Below, in pieces: positions 46,085 to 58,100 of a DNA stretch of 64,000 nt. The notes below the pieces were generated by a model. The model worked only from the letters and a program-made list of their open reading frames with translations, was not told the DNA's origin and made no database searches. The stretch is from Hyposmocoma kahamanoa (Eukaryota; Arthropoda; Insecta; Lepidoptera; Cosmopterigidae): assembly GCF_003589595.1 (NCBI RefSeq), contig NW_020653852.1:4369361-4433360 (forward strand). Reading direction: 5' to 3'. Positions within the stretch are counted from its first letter, which is position 1, and each line of letters opens with the position of its first letter. The translations under genes and the position numbers were made by a program.

Positions 46085-46370
46085 CATTGACTTACAAATA
46101 AATGGACGACGGGTCTAATACAAAAACCACGAGAAAAATGTCCCAAGTCAACCTATTTAAACGTAGTGACATGTAAAGGAATATGAAAAAGCTAAAACGT
46201 TGAATTTAAATTGTAATGTCATCGCAGTACTGTCTAATTTTGCTTGCTTCGCTGTCAGTCGAACAAACGAAGACTAAAGTGTGAATGACGCTCTGTATAC
46301 GATTTTAACGCCCTATAAGTTCGGACGCTTTTTAGCGCGGACCCGACGTCCATATAATTGTAAGTCAATG
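46085..46370 (-). mobile_element. MITE-F copy 2, 286-bp hAT-like MITE
   Basis: Perfect 8-bp duplication TCATTATT (46077-46084, 46371-46378). The ends CATTGACTTACAA and TTGTAAGTCAATG are perfect inverted repeats. Orientation is opposite to copy 1 at 25608-25885. Confidence 0.9.
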
Positions 46371-46780
46371 TCATTATTGTAAAATTTTATTTAATCCATG
46401 TAAAACTGTTACAATTTTTAAATTTTCAGCTGTTTCTGTATTATCACAAAACCTTTCCATTTCGACTTTATTTTTCATAAAGAAAGAGAAAGGCTGCTCT
46501 AAGTCGATGATAAAAGATGTCAATTCCCACTTTATATCTAATCTTAGTCTTATTCATTTAATCGTTACTTTTACTTTTACGTTTGAACGTTATTTTTTAA
46601 TATTATCACTTTTTTGTTCTAAATATGCTAAATATGCACGTGTGTATTATTGTTATTGAAAATGTAACTTACCCGAAGATTTGTTATATTCCCACACAAC
46701 ACATTAAAGACTACACAATTGTCAAATAATTATAAATTTGTTTAAAAACAAAAGAATCAGTTTGTCTTAATCATCGAGTA

Positions 46781-48322
46781 TCACATCAAAAAAAGTTTGC
46801 GATCACTTCGAAAAACTGAAATCTTTTTTGTTACTGTAGATTATATTATGATTTTTTCTTCTTTTTAGATTCTTTATTTAAAAATAAATTAGAACATAAA
46901 ACAATGACCCCGTTCAATTGTTTTTTCATATAAAAAGGCTTTCAGTCCTAGCTTACGCTCATTCAGAAATCTGATTTAGTCAATTATAAGCGATTCAAGA
47001 TATTTTTCGCGGAAAGTTGTGATTGAAAAATTGCCAAGAGGATTATCAGAGGTTTTACGAGCTAGAATAGTAACTTTGAGGGAAGAAGGATACACCACGA
47101 GAGTAATAGCACGCAGACTTGCTATATCCCAATCCTGTGTCGTGGCTACGTTGCAGAGGTATCACGGAATGGGGAATTTAGCTGACTGACCCCGCAGCGG
47201 TCGCCCAACTGTTTTGACAGCTGCCCAAAAGCGCTATATTAGATTGCTGGCAGCCTGTGATCCAACAATCAACGCCACTAAAATAAAAGCAGAAGTCAGG
47301 GCCGCCTCTGGGCTTGAAGTTAGCACGCAGACCGTTCGCAATTGCTTGCACCAGGCTGGATTACGAGCACGGAGGTCTTGGCGAGCTCCGCTCAATTCCC
47401 GGCAACGTCAACAACGAAGATTTCAGTGGGCTAGACTTCGGCAAAATGAAGAAGGTGAGGACGAAAACATTTGGCAAAACTGTCTCTTCGTTGACGAATC
47501 CCGAATCAGCACTCATCCAGATAACCGACGTGTCCGTGTCTGGAGAAGACCAGGCGACCGTGAAAGACAAAGAACTGCCACTGGAACAGTTCAGCAAGGC
47601 GGAAAATCGGTGTCCTTTTGGGGTGGCATTATGATTGGAGCTAGAACGCCTTTGATCCCGTATCGGGACTTCATGACAGCAGACATGTACAAAGCAGTTG
47701 CTATTGATGATATCGTCAGACCATTCCGAGTAAACCATGGGCACCAATTTGTACTGGTCGATGATAATGCGCCCGCACATCGAGCTCAACGAGTCAATGC
47801 TGCTCTTCAAGAATACGATATCACACGATTAGACTGGCCTGCCGGCTCGCCCGACTTAAACCCAATAGAGCACGCGTGGGATGCTCTTAAACGAGAAGTA
47901 TGGAACCGTGAGCCACGTCCCCAGACAGTTCCAGAGCTCAGGGAAGCCGCTATTGAAGAATGGGATAGGTTACCCCAGGAAATGCTGGATAACTTGATCC
48001 TCAGCGTGCCCAGGAGGATCTTCGCATGTATTCGAGCCAGGGGAGGAGTTATTTTATATTGAATTCACACCTTTTAATAATAAATTGTTGTTTAAGTTTA
48101 ATTAAACAGTCTTTTCCTTTCTATGAAATTTCTATCACTATTACATTATGATTAATGGCTCAATTTTTTAAAATAAATAATAAAAAATAGTTTTATATTT
48201 TAATTTCAAACAGGGTATTCCTATTTAAAGAAAGCATACAACATACATTTTTTCTTGATAAAGTTAAATTTAAAGAATTATAGGAGCTTATGCTATTGAT
48301 CGCAAACTTTTTTTGATGTGTG
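46781..48322 (+). mobile_element. Tc1-type DNA transposon (DD34E), 1.54 kb, near intact
   Basis: TA lies on both sides (46779-46780 and 48323-48324). The inverted repeats 46782-46805 and 48297-48320 are identical over 24 bases, beginning CACATCAAAAAAAGTTTGCG. One transposase frame fills the middle. The extreme 5' base pair is altered relative to the 3' end. It is inserted in the terminal repeat of MITE-A, so it is younger than that copy. Confidence 0.95.
47031..48062 (+). pseudogene. Tc1-family transposase, one in-frame stop
   Basis: The frame runs for about 343 codons, the usual Tc1 length. It begins at TTG (47031), where relatives have ATG, so the start may also be lost. N-terminal helix-turn-helix DNA-binding part: SEVLRARIVTLREEGYTTRV and ISQSCVVATLQRYH; then TGA at 47187-47189 in place of a usual Arg codon (CGA to TGA fits CpG decay), followed by PRSGRPTVLTAAQKR. 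The catalytic part has NCLFVDESRIS (first Asp), LVDDNAPAHR (second Asp) and, after 34 residues, the Glu of SPDLNPIEHAWDALKR. All three acidic residues are present. It ends TGA at 48060-48062. The stop is the only coding defect seen besides the start. Confidence 0.93.
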
Positions 48323-48838
48323 TACCTATAACCAGAAATAGAGACGAAATAAGGGCCATATATTCCTGGTAACACATTAGCGATACAGCTCTTATAAATA
48401 TCAACTCCCGTTTGCACTGAAATATAGACAGGCCAACTACTGACCTGTGTGTACGTCTCCGTATATTCCAAAAAATATTTTTTATTTATTGTAATAAAGA
48501 TAATTAATATCTCTAACAATGCCGTGCTGTTCAATTCGGTGGTGTGGGAAAAACAGCAAAACATCTAATTACAAAACAAACGGAATCACATTTCATAGGT
48601 AATTAAATATTGAATATGTAATTTTGCAATTTTCGTCCATTAAAGCAAAGCTCAAGTTAACTGGTCGATTTGAAGTGAAACAATTGACGACACCCAATGA
48701 TGACACTCGTCAATTATTTCGAACTCGGGCTAGCCAATCGGAGCGCAGTTGTCACAGTAATGATATGGCAGAATAGTTTTCAAACAAATTAAATGACATT
48801 TCGTCTCTATTTCTGGCTATATACTCGATGATCTTAAT

Positions 48839-49536
48839 TTTATTCATTATCATAATTATCAACTCGTCATAAACATCTCACAGCTGGTGGATAGGGGTGT
48901 CCTCTTAACGTTTCAAACTGCAGTTAGTGACACGAAAAAAGTATCGATACTTTTGTACTCGATACTTTCACGCTTTTCACGTTTGTCCGCTCATCAGTTT
49001 CGTATTAATTCATAACTATCTTGAAGGAGCTAATTGCTGTTCATTGTTGTCAATAGTGACGTGCCGTCAAGTTTATGGATGTATAATTATACGACACAAC
49101 TTCGTTTTTCGAAATTCAATATTTATAAAAAATAAATCTAATACGATCGTCACTTATAGGATCGCTGCCCAGCACAACTTCTACCCCCGGCAAACTCGCG
49201 TCTAAGCTCAATGCAAAACAAAGCAGTTTCGAATTGACGATGATATTAAGTAAACATTTATATTTCCGTTTTATTAAACTTTTAATCAGCTCCTTGCAAT
49301 ACTAGTTACAAATCTATAAACTTATAGATGCGACTCGCATTTGATTAATTTTTTTCGATAATGAATTGATATTTGACCTCTCTATTGTAATCTGTCAAAA
49401 CGGCCATCATAGCGTGCCGCACTGTAGTGCTTTATGACAAGTTGTTCCGAATAATTTCTACTAAATGTAAGGCCTAAGATTTAAATGTAATATTTGAAGT
49501 AATTAAAAATTAAACTTAACTTAAAATTAATTTAAA
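48839..49536. other. No gene seen
   Basis: AT-rich; the open frame at 48927-49205 shows no motif. Confidence 0.4.
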
Positions 49537-49745
49537 CTGCCTCCGTGGCCGAACGGTTACCATGCCGGACCGCCACGCAGAGGTCCCAGGTTCGATTCCC
49601 GGGTCGGGAGAAATGTTTGTATGGCCTACATTTATTTCTCTCGTGAGTTTGGGTGTAATTTGTGGTTGTCTATATGTGTGTCCATGGCACCCGCGACACA
49701 GGGTTTCCCTAGTGCGGGGCTATGTTGAGTGTGTGCGTTATTTAT
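49537..49745 (+). mobile_element. SINE1, best preserved copy (tRNA-derived)
   Basis: Head CTGCCTCCGTGGCCGAACGG; A-box TGGCCGAACGG at 49546-49556; B-box GGTTCGATTCC at 49589-49599, the spacing of a tRNA gene. The body reads TATGGCCTACATTTATTTCT, then GTGTCCATGGCACCCGCGAC, and ends TTGAGTGTGTGCGTTATTTA. It is a pol III-type SINE and the reference copy for the family here. Confidence 0.92.
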
Positions 49746-49879
49746 TTTATTTATCTTTATTTAATTGTATTTTTATGATATCAAGGGAACTGCCCTGAAA
49801 TGTTTGTCATTGGTTACTTATGTGGAAATGTTGTGATGTACTTAGTTATTTAGATACATCGTTTTTTTTGTGATACAAG

Positions 49880-50045
49880 ATATGAGCTTTAAATCGCATA
49901 GATCGGACGGGCACTTCCACTCCGCCCGTCACTCTGAGACATAAGTTGATAAGTCTCATCTCTCACATTATTGTTTGGCGGCAGAAATAAATAAGGTCAC
50001 AGTACTTCCCTAGACGAACTCTTTCACAAACAGCTCTACTGCTAC
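49880..50045 (-). repeat. R2 repeat, partial
   Basis: Minus strand from GTAGCAGTAGAGCTGTTTGT to GCGATTTAAAGCTC, with an internal deletion. Confidence 0.75.
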
Positions 50046-50934
50046 GTTTGATTTTTCAATAACCAATGACAATTGACAGACGTACCTCATATCATGCTAG
50101 CGCATCAAAAACCATTTTTTCATATTAGAATTTTTCATTGAAACAAATAATTTATTAATAATAGTGAGTGTCTTATTCTATGTTTTATTTAAGTGGTAAG
50201 AATCAGTAACACATTATCTAAAAGTATCTATACCACAAGTCATCGATACTTTTACAAGTACAGTTTATCCGATACTAATCACGAGTATAGATAGGTACCG
50301 TGTCCCTAGCCGAAGTCCATTACATTGATCACGTGTGGATTGGTTCTACTCAAGTAGTGTACTTAAGTGGTTGTTATTAATTCAGGGTTCTCTCTGTTAC
50401 AGGTATGATCTTTGCATGACCTCGCCAAGGACATTTTGTAAGTGCGTAGATGATTATTTATTAAGTTGTAAAATACGTTATTTCAAGCTGAAGAAACAAA
50501 AACGTTTGATGTAAGTGACAGACTCGGTGATTTAGTCGTTTGGCACTTTGTTAAACAAAGCAACTTAACAGTTTCAAGGTTCATTTACATCTCTAAAATT
50601 GAAATTTATAGCAAAGATGAGTAACTACGAAGTTGATCATTTAATGAAATTGTTTCTGTGTAATAAAATACTTCGCTACGGTAAATTTAATGAGAGCAAA
50701 CTCCGGCCTCGTAAACTTCATTTAAAGATCTTTTATAATTATTGTCGTTCTTAAATTTTAACTCAATTTACATTATTGTTCGGTTGTTAGTTGAATGCCT
50801 GTTAAGGCAATAAGGCAATAAACTGAAGGTTATTTATATTTATTAATCCTTTTACATCAAGATCAAGAGCTAGCGTTAATTTAAAGCATCTGCCTAATGG
50901 AAAGAGGTAAGCGCCGTAAGCGCTTTAAGCACTG

Positions 50935-51370
50935 TAAGGCCGCGTTCCCATTATATCGTAACGTTTTATTTATCGTTAGACGACTGTCGCATCTAACCTG
51001 TTCCCATACCACGACTATCTGTCGTGACTGTGTCGTGGACGTTTATTTTATCGTTGAACGACTGTCGTGTCTAGCTGTTCCCATAAGATCATGATGATAA
51101 TTTATCAGTTCACGGCAGCCGTCTTGTCGTTTGAACGACAGAATCGTTTGAAGCTGCGATTATCTGTCGTCACATTTTTATCGTGACGTTTTATTTATCG
51201 TCAGACGACTGTCGTTCTAGTTATTCCCATTGCCACGACAGTCTGTAATCGTAACATCAAAAAAGTTGTAACCGACAGTTAATCGTGTTGTTCTTTGTGT
51301 GAAACACTTAATTTAAACATACAAGTCACGACACTTTAAACTGCACGACTATCTGTAGTCACGACATAAT
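50935..51370. repeat. Three diverged tandem units rich in CGACTGTCG
   Basis: Units near 50960, 51042 and 51180 share ACGTTTTATTTATCG, then an AGACGACTGTCG-like motif, then CTAG-TGTTCCCAT, then CACGAC-TCTGTCG. The whole is a locally repeated, partly palindromic block of about 430 bp in AT-rich surroundings; possibly an old MITE or satellite fragment. The open frame at 50897-51094 falls in it and is not supported. Confidence 0.6.
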
Positions 51371-52091
51371 GTAGTTATATGTAGCAAATGCGTTGCCGGA
51401 CGTTGGATTAAGTCTTCTGTATCTGGGATTGCGCATCCGGTACAGAACAGTATCACTATGAGTGGAAATAGATACACTCAGAATTAAAGGCTGGCAAAGA
51501 GACGATAAAAGAAAAAGATCGAATACAAAGAAATATTCCTTCGTCCTAACAAGACTGTAACCTGCTTCTATGCCAAACCAGTGACATCGCTCTACCGACT
51601 AAGCTAGAGATCGAGTCAACACACCTTACGAATTTCTGTGTTACAGATATGTTGTATTGGATTTTCTCATAAATGACATAAAACATAAAATCAACAGCAA
51701 CGAAACGCTTTGTTGTCTCGCCTTTTTGTTTGGTTGTTGTTCATTTTTTTCAATTTTGTTATGTAGTTTTTTTAGTAACTTAATTACATAATAATTGAAT
51801 ACTTTTCATTTTATTTATTATGTCTTCTTAAATTAATGTCTCTTAATGATTCCCGTGCTATGTGAAATGAACTTTTCTAGTAAAAATTTGAGAACATCCG
51901 AAATTTATACATTTTACGCGACTTGTATATTTTTTCCATCCTCTAAGCTTGTACAACATGCAAATTTTGTTATAGGTAACATTTTGGAACTTACCATTAA
52001 ACTTTTTGATTTTTCTCACCACTACTCATTACCAACCACCCCCGTCCAATTTGTGCCAAATCATACAATTTTAAGAATATTTTTTCAATTA
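51371..52091. other. No gene; a tRNA-like SINE scrap
   Basis: Around 51590-51645, on the minus strand, TAGCTTAGTCGGTAGAGC looks like a tRNA A-box without a clear B-box: a SINE remnant, not a tRNA gene. The rest lies downstream of the transporter gene. Confidence 0.4.
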
Positions 52092-52135
52092 TTAACTATT
52101 ATATAATTGTAAAGATAGAATATTTACAAAAGCAC
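52092..52135 (-). CDS. Transporter terminal exon (tentative)
   Basis: After a CTTACATTTCATAG acceptor, 13 codons (GAFVNILSLQLYNS with the split Gly codon) reach TAA at 52092-52094 in the correct phase. It is shorter than the usual tail, which often ends in an LPKT-type motif, so the true last exon may be elsewhere. Confidence 0.3.
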
Positions 52136-55100
52136 CTATGAAATGTAAGTGCTTTTAAACTTATAACAGGTGATTTACGATAAAAATGGCTAACAATGGT
52201 TGTTATTTTGCATTATATTATTTATTAGAGAGTTTTGTTCATTGCTTATAAATTAAATGAAAGATGCAATTCTTACCAGTCATGAAACCGGCTAAAGTAT
52301 AGAATGGAACTACACATCCCATGCTCAGGAGTACAGGAAACATTACGTTACCCACAAGAGAACCTATGCGGCCCATTGTCATCATTATTCCAATTGCTAA
52401 GGTTCTGAAATGTAAAAAATACATTTTAAAGATCAACATTTTAATTTTGGTTCTAAAATAACTAGCACTCAATTCTGATATTACTCTGATATTAAGGAAA
52501 ATAAATAAAACAAGCTGAGTCTTGATAGTCACGTTGTGAATACGGAATTATAGTCTAGTGTCAACTGTTAGTATCGCCAAGGAGCATACAGATGTCGCTG
52601 TCGTAATTTTACGAAATAAACATCGCGTATTTTTATTTAACGAGAAATGTTTTCCTGTGTACTATTAAATAAAAAATTAAAAAATATTGAAGAGATTTAT
52701 GTAAATAAACAAGTTTAATTTAACTTTTAATCATTACAAATCAATATTTCCACAGCGTCCGCAACTATTTTAAGATTACTGAATTTGACATAAGGACAAT
52801 ATTACTTTAATATTAAAGTCGTGTCATAGTACGAACTGAGAGAATGAATAGTCACAAAGCTGCCAATAAAACATCATAGTTTTAACATTATAATAAGCTT
52901 ACTTTAAGCGCGTCATGGCACGAAAAGTCAACTAAGGTTAATGTAATATTGTTTTGAGAGGTTGTGGTAGGCCCCCTGGTCTCATCTAAAAAAAGATTAA
53001 TACCGTAGTTATTCACGCTTTTGTTTACTACGATGACGATGACATCGTTGTCCTTAGAAAGCATCTTGATGACGACTTCACTTTTGAGACCAATAATAAT
53101 TTAAAATAAATAAGCACATGATTTGCAACTAATTAATGGTATAGTATTTTTATAAACCAAACTCAAAACTTCCTAATAATAGATAAGCGTAGTCTCAACT
53201 ATCAGCAGCGCATTCTCAACTATCAGCTGTCTATGCTATTGACTGCAAATTCGTTTGTGCATATGATTCGCCGTGATCAAATTTAAAGTAAGCCTTTACA
53301 TTTGAAAGATGTAGGTAGGTATTTCTTGCTTACACAGCTTAATATGCGAGTGAACGAGATAAATGTATGTATGTGAGAGAGATGGAAAGTTAAAATGAGT
53401 CCGAATTACGAAGTTTCCTCCGTCTTCATAACTTCGATGTCTTCAGCGGTTACATTGTAGGAAGTAATTGTTTAGCCGCCAAGTTGGCTGGCGGGCATGC
53501 GTAGACTTAGACGATAAGAATGTTAAAGGCAATACTTGATAGAAAAAAAAATTTAAAAAAAATTATTGTATTGATAGAATTTGAAATGTAAGGGTACAAA
53601 ATGCGTTCAGTATTCCCATATTACAAGTCTTCTATACCCTAAACTTTAACAGTCCAGGAACACTTATGCTTTGATTTCTTAAGATTTCACGATCCCCATT
53701 TATTTTAGAAACGAAACGGAATCACGATCAGTCAGTTATAATTATGGAATCTGTATCTAAAGATCTCGAAACATTGGTTTGTTTAATCGAACAAATATAC
53801 GCGATTGTAGATCCGAAAACATACTTCATGTCCTATATTTGAAGTTGCCAATAATAATTATTGGAACAAGACCTCGATTCTTTGTGGAACCAATTCAGAA
53901 CACGATCCTCAATATGTAATGTGCACATTAATTCGAGAAACATATACAAGCCATTAAGGGGATTCAAACTTCTACAAAGGCGGTTTCCTAACTCTGTTCT
54001 ATCTATTGTTGCAATATACATATGTACATGATATCGTTTGCAATTACGAATACGATTTGTGTGACAGTATCCCAAGGACATTGAAATAGATCGACCGATA
54101 ACCTTAGGCGTCTATGTCTATTGGGTTCATGTCATTCAACCTCAGAAACAAAAGGTTAATAGTCTATTGTTTCAGATAAGTGATTGAAACACAAAAGACC
54201 TGGAGGGCTTGGAAGGTCTTAAGATTAATATTTATTTTTTGGTGGTTTGTCCTGACACATATGATATCCTGATATCTACTGAATATGATTGCAACTAGGA
54301 TGAAAAAGAAAATATGAAATCTTACATTTAATATTTAAAGATTGGAAATTAATTTTAACTTCCAAAGTCGTATAGTTAAAAGGGGACATACGTCTTGATA
54401 CGGTAAAATATGTACAAAGGGAATAGCTTGAATTCATTAATAAGAAGTACATTTATGGGAACATTAATCTATTATATGGATAGTATTAATATGCACAGTT
54501 TTGATAATTCCAATACTTACCTGGTGGTAGTAGGAAAAATTTCCACAGTGGTAACCTGTAAAAGACTCATCATAGTCTGCCCAATAGCCATGTCAGCAGC
54601 GAAGAGTCCCACCACTTCCGCCTTTGAACTTGCCCATCTTAACCAGATTGTGACTGCTACAGTTAATACTCCAGAAACTAGTAACAATAATTTTTTGCCC
54701 AATTTGTTGACTAAAGCACCACTTAACATTAATGGAGTGAGGCAAATGAAGCCTAGGATGATACTGTTTATGTAAGTTTCGGAGCCGCTGCGCGTCTGAA
54801 ACCAGTTTCCATTAGATATTAACTTAAGATGAGAGAGAGAGAAATATACTTATGTGGTAAACAAACAGAAACCATTTTATTTCTTTATGGACCAACATCA
54901 GTGGCAACTATACATACGGTCTTTCTATGCAATATTACATCGACGACCATAGGAACGTCCTACTGTGCGTCAGTAAGTTTTTATACGACATGTATATATA
55001 TATTTATTTACAAAAACACAATGTAAACCTACACAGAAAACCAAAACGCTACATGTTGATTACTTATACTACACACATGATACGCTAGGTTTGATTTACA

Positions 55101-58100
55101 AATTAGTTTACTAATGCTGTTGTAAAAGATGTCAACATCCTGGACCTCAGCGACCAGACAATTTTGCAACGTGAGACTACGTTTCGTGGGCGCGTTGTCA
55201 GCACAGCAAGTGTGCCAAAGGCGCAAAGAGTTGATGTCGGCGTCGGCCCGTGGAGACATACTCGTTTGGCTCAAACTGATCGATGTTGCTCGTTATTCAC
55301 AACCAATTCAACATAGCGTATACGAACATTTTGTATCAATAGCACATCGAGTAATCAAAATTTATTAGTTATATATTTATTTTCATATTTATATGCCCTT
55401 TGTGTGCAATATGCTCACAATTTACTTCAAATTTTGGTCTAAAACGCGAATGCACGATTTTCATAAAAACATATTTTGGACCTTAATAATGTTAACGGAT
55501 CGATTTCTTCATCATCTATAAAACTAACGACGACTCCTTTATCTCCAAGACCATATGGATCAATTGATGCACTGTACGTATAGCCATCTCAAAAAGACCT
55601 TTTGCTACTTTCACCTTCAATATTGTCGCCGGATTTTGTAACGTGTGATAGGTAACCAGATTACTCATGACCATTTACAAAATTTTCTTTAAGTACTAAC
55701 AAAAACTTACACGANNNNNNNNNNCTGCTTTCAGTGCGGTGAAATATTTTCAAAGTTATCACTCAGACCCCCTTTTAAATAACTTTTATTAAAGTTTTAC
55801 TTTGATTGTATTTGAATGTTAGCTGTTTTAAAACTTTTTATTGTTTATTCAAAATAATTATTAAGAAACAGAAGGATCTCATTACCATAATACAAATATT
55901 TGTCACAAAGTTGGGACAGTCGAGTTTCTGTGAATTTCGTTATTTGGAAGTTATAAATTCATAACATTTTTATTTCTTATCTCATTTCAAGTACCAAGTA
56001 ATAGCTAATCGTACAATTCAGACCGCCAATTACCCTAGATTTCCATTGAATTGATAGATAAGTGAGCTATGATGGCATAAGTAAGTATTGTATTCTTCTA
56101 GTTCTTCACAGGTTCAAACCCTTCAAATAAAAAACAATGTAGGTTAATAATTCAAAAATATCATAAATACTCACCGGCACACAAACTTCAGAACCAACGT
56201 CAGTAATGTTAACATTTCTTAATCTCAAATCTTCCGTGTAAGCATCTAGCACTACGCAGAGCTCGTAATTACCATTTTTTCCATAATAATGCTCCACTAT
56301 TGTTGATAGTTGCGGAAACCATAATCTGATTATGTTGTACCTAAAATCGAAATTCTCTATAAAGCTAATGACAAAAACCTGACTCCTCTGAAACGTTGGT
56401 AATAAGAATGAAAAGATAATACTTAAATCAGAGTTAAAAATACTATCGCATTCATCTATGTATGAGATATATCGTCGGATATGTAATCTACAATCTTTTC
56501 GTACATTATTTTAAATATTCGAGCACAACTTAATACAATAATGATTGTAATTATTTAATATTCGATATTTCGTTCATAGGTACTAGTCCAATTTGTGCCA
56601 TGTCATCCTATGTTCGTCCCATCATCCTTTAATATTACATATTCTATTACTATCTAACCTTAAGGTATATCTACAACATCAAAGCCCAGTCTAACGGCCG
56701 TGAGTGTACAAAGAGACTCGCTATAAATAATTAAATAGGATGTGTACTTACATTGCCATAATAAGGAAGTTTAAAAGAGAGAATAGAATCAATATAGAAA
56801 CCAATGGCCTTTTGAAAATCGGCTTAATGTTGTGTAATCCTACTAAAAGTCGATTTGACAGTGTCGTTTTGATTTCAATCTGTTCTGTTGATTTTTGCTT
56901 GTCTTTCCACAAGTTAGCATACTGAAAAGAAAATATGTAATGAATTATTTGCTAATACGTTTTGGTGTTTCTAAAACTTCCTTGATTGTTTGGATTTTTT
57001 TATTTGGCGTGATACTTTCATTTTATTGCTGTCTTCAAGAAGAATCGATTGAATTAAATGTAAAAAAGATGATTCCCATACTGCCGTCCACTAACTAAAA
57101 CCATAGATCTAAAACGCGGTTAAGAGATACGTGGTCAAATATCCGTTTTAAATAGCAAAAGGTAGAGCACTAATTTCTCGTTTAAAAACAGTTAAAATTA
57201 ATTGACGTGTTCGAATTCTCGCAACTTACCCTTACGATGGATAGCTGAAATATAGTTAAACAATTTCAGTATTCTAAAACTGGGTTATGGTTTTTAAAAA
57301 AAAATCTCAATAGAATATTTTGTAATTTGTTTTCTTTTTGTCTTTGTCACACAGCCGCGTTTTAGACAGCGGAGGGCAGAATACTACCTCGGTATTATAT
57401 ATTAATATGCCTTGCATTATCAATAAAAGAGTTGAAATTAAGTTCATGTTAGTTTCATATCATTGATAACGAAACTACACATTGGAGAAAGTTCAATAAA
57501 TTCTTCGAAAACATTTATCCAATTGTAGTGGATTATGACCTTGACCCTGTATATAGACCCTTATACATTAGTAGCACAGGTAATAAGTAGTTTGTGTAAG
57601 GGTCAATGATAAAACTTTAGGAACAACCAAATTCATATTTTGCTTTATGACGATATTTCATGTATTGACTCGTTGCCTAACTCCTTAATTTTCAACTCTC
57701 CAATAAGTTAAAACTTCATTTTGTTCTAAAATGAAAATTTCCTTCTTCAAACTTGGACGTCTAATTACAAAACTTAAATAATAGCTATATTCTTTACAAA
57801 GGTGCCTTCGTAATCATACGTTGTTCGTTTAAAGTGGTTAACCTGATTACGATCCGTAAATTTTAGCCTTGCTGATTTGTTTGTTTTAACTGACTGACTG
57901 CTGTTTGGTAGAACATGAAAACGTAGACAATTCACATTTTGTTTTTGATTTTGGTCAGGTTACGAATTACAGAATAAGTATAATTTATTTGGGGTGTTTG
58001 ATGATCATTGTTAATAATATGGGAATGTATGAAAATGTTATTCGTAACCAATCAAGTGCCTAGAAGACTTTATTGCAATACGCTTGAATGTTTAATAATG

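Larger units (their letters stand above)
46772..48830 (-). mobile_element. MITE-A copy split by a Tc1 element
   Basis: The left end CATCGAGTA (46772-46780) is separated from the rest (48325-48830, from CCTATAACCAGAAATAG to CTCGATG) by the Tc1 insertion. Without Tc1 the MITE is about 515 bp, in line with the 519-bp copy. Flanks GTCTTAAT and ATCTTAAT (46764-46771, 48831-48838) are an 8-bp duplication with one change. The body is inverted relative to 18694-19212. Confidence 0.88.

Noticed and set aside
47314..47810. Open frames of 106 and 149 codons overlapping the Tc1 element
   Set aside because: They lie in other frames of the transposase, whose own frame has all catalytic motifs.
49537..49610. 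Possible tRNA gene
   Set aside because: The head is tRNA-like, but the same sequence with the same long tail occurs eight times in the window, so it is SINE1.
53833..54081. 82-codon minus-strand frame in a transporter intron
   Set aside because: No family motif, not in phase with neighbouring exons, and next to a decayed R4 piece.
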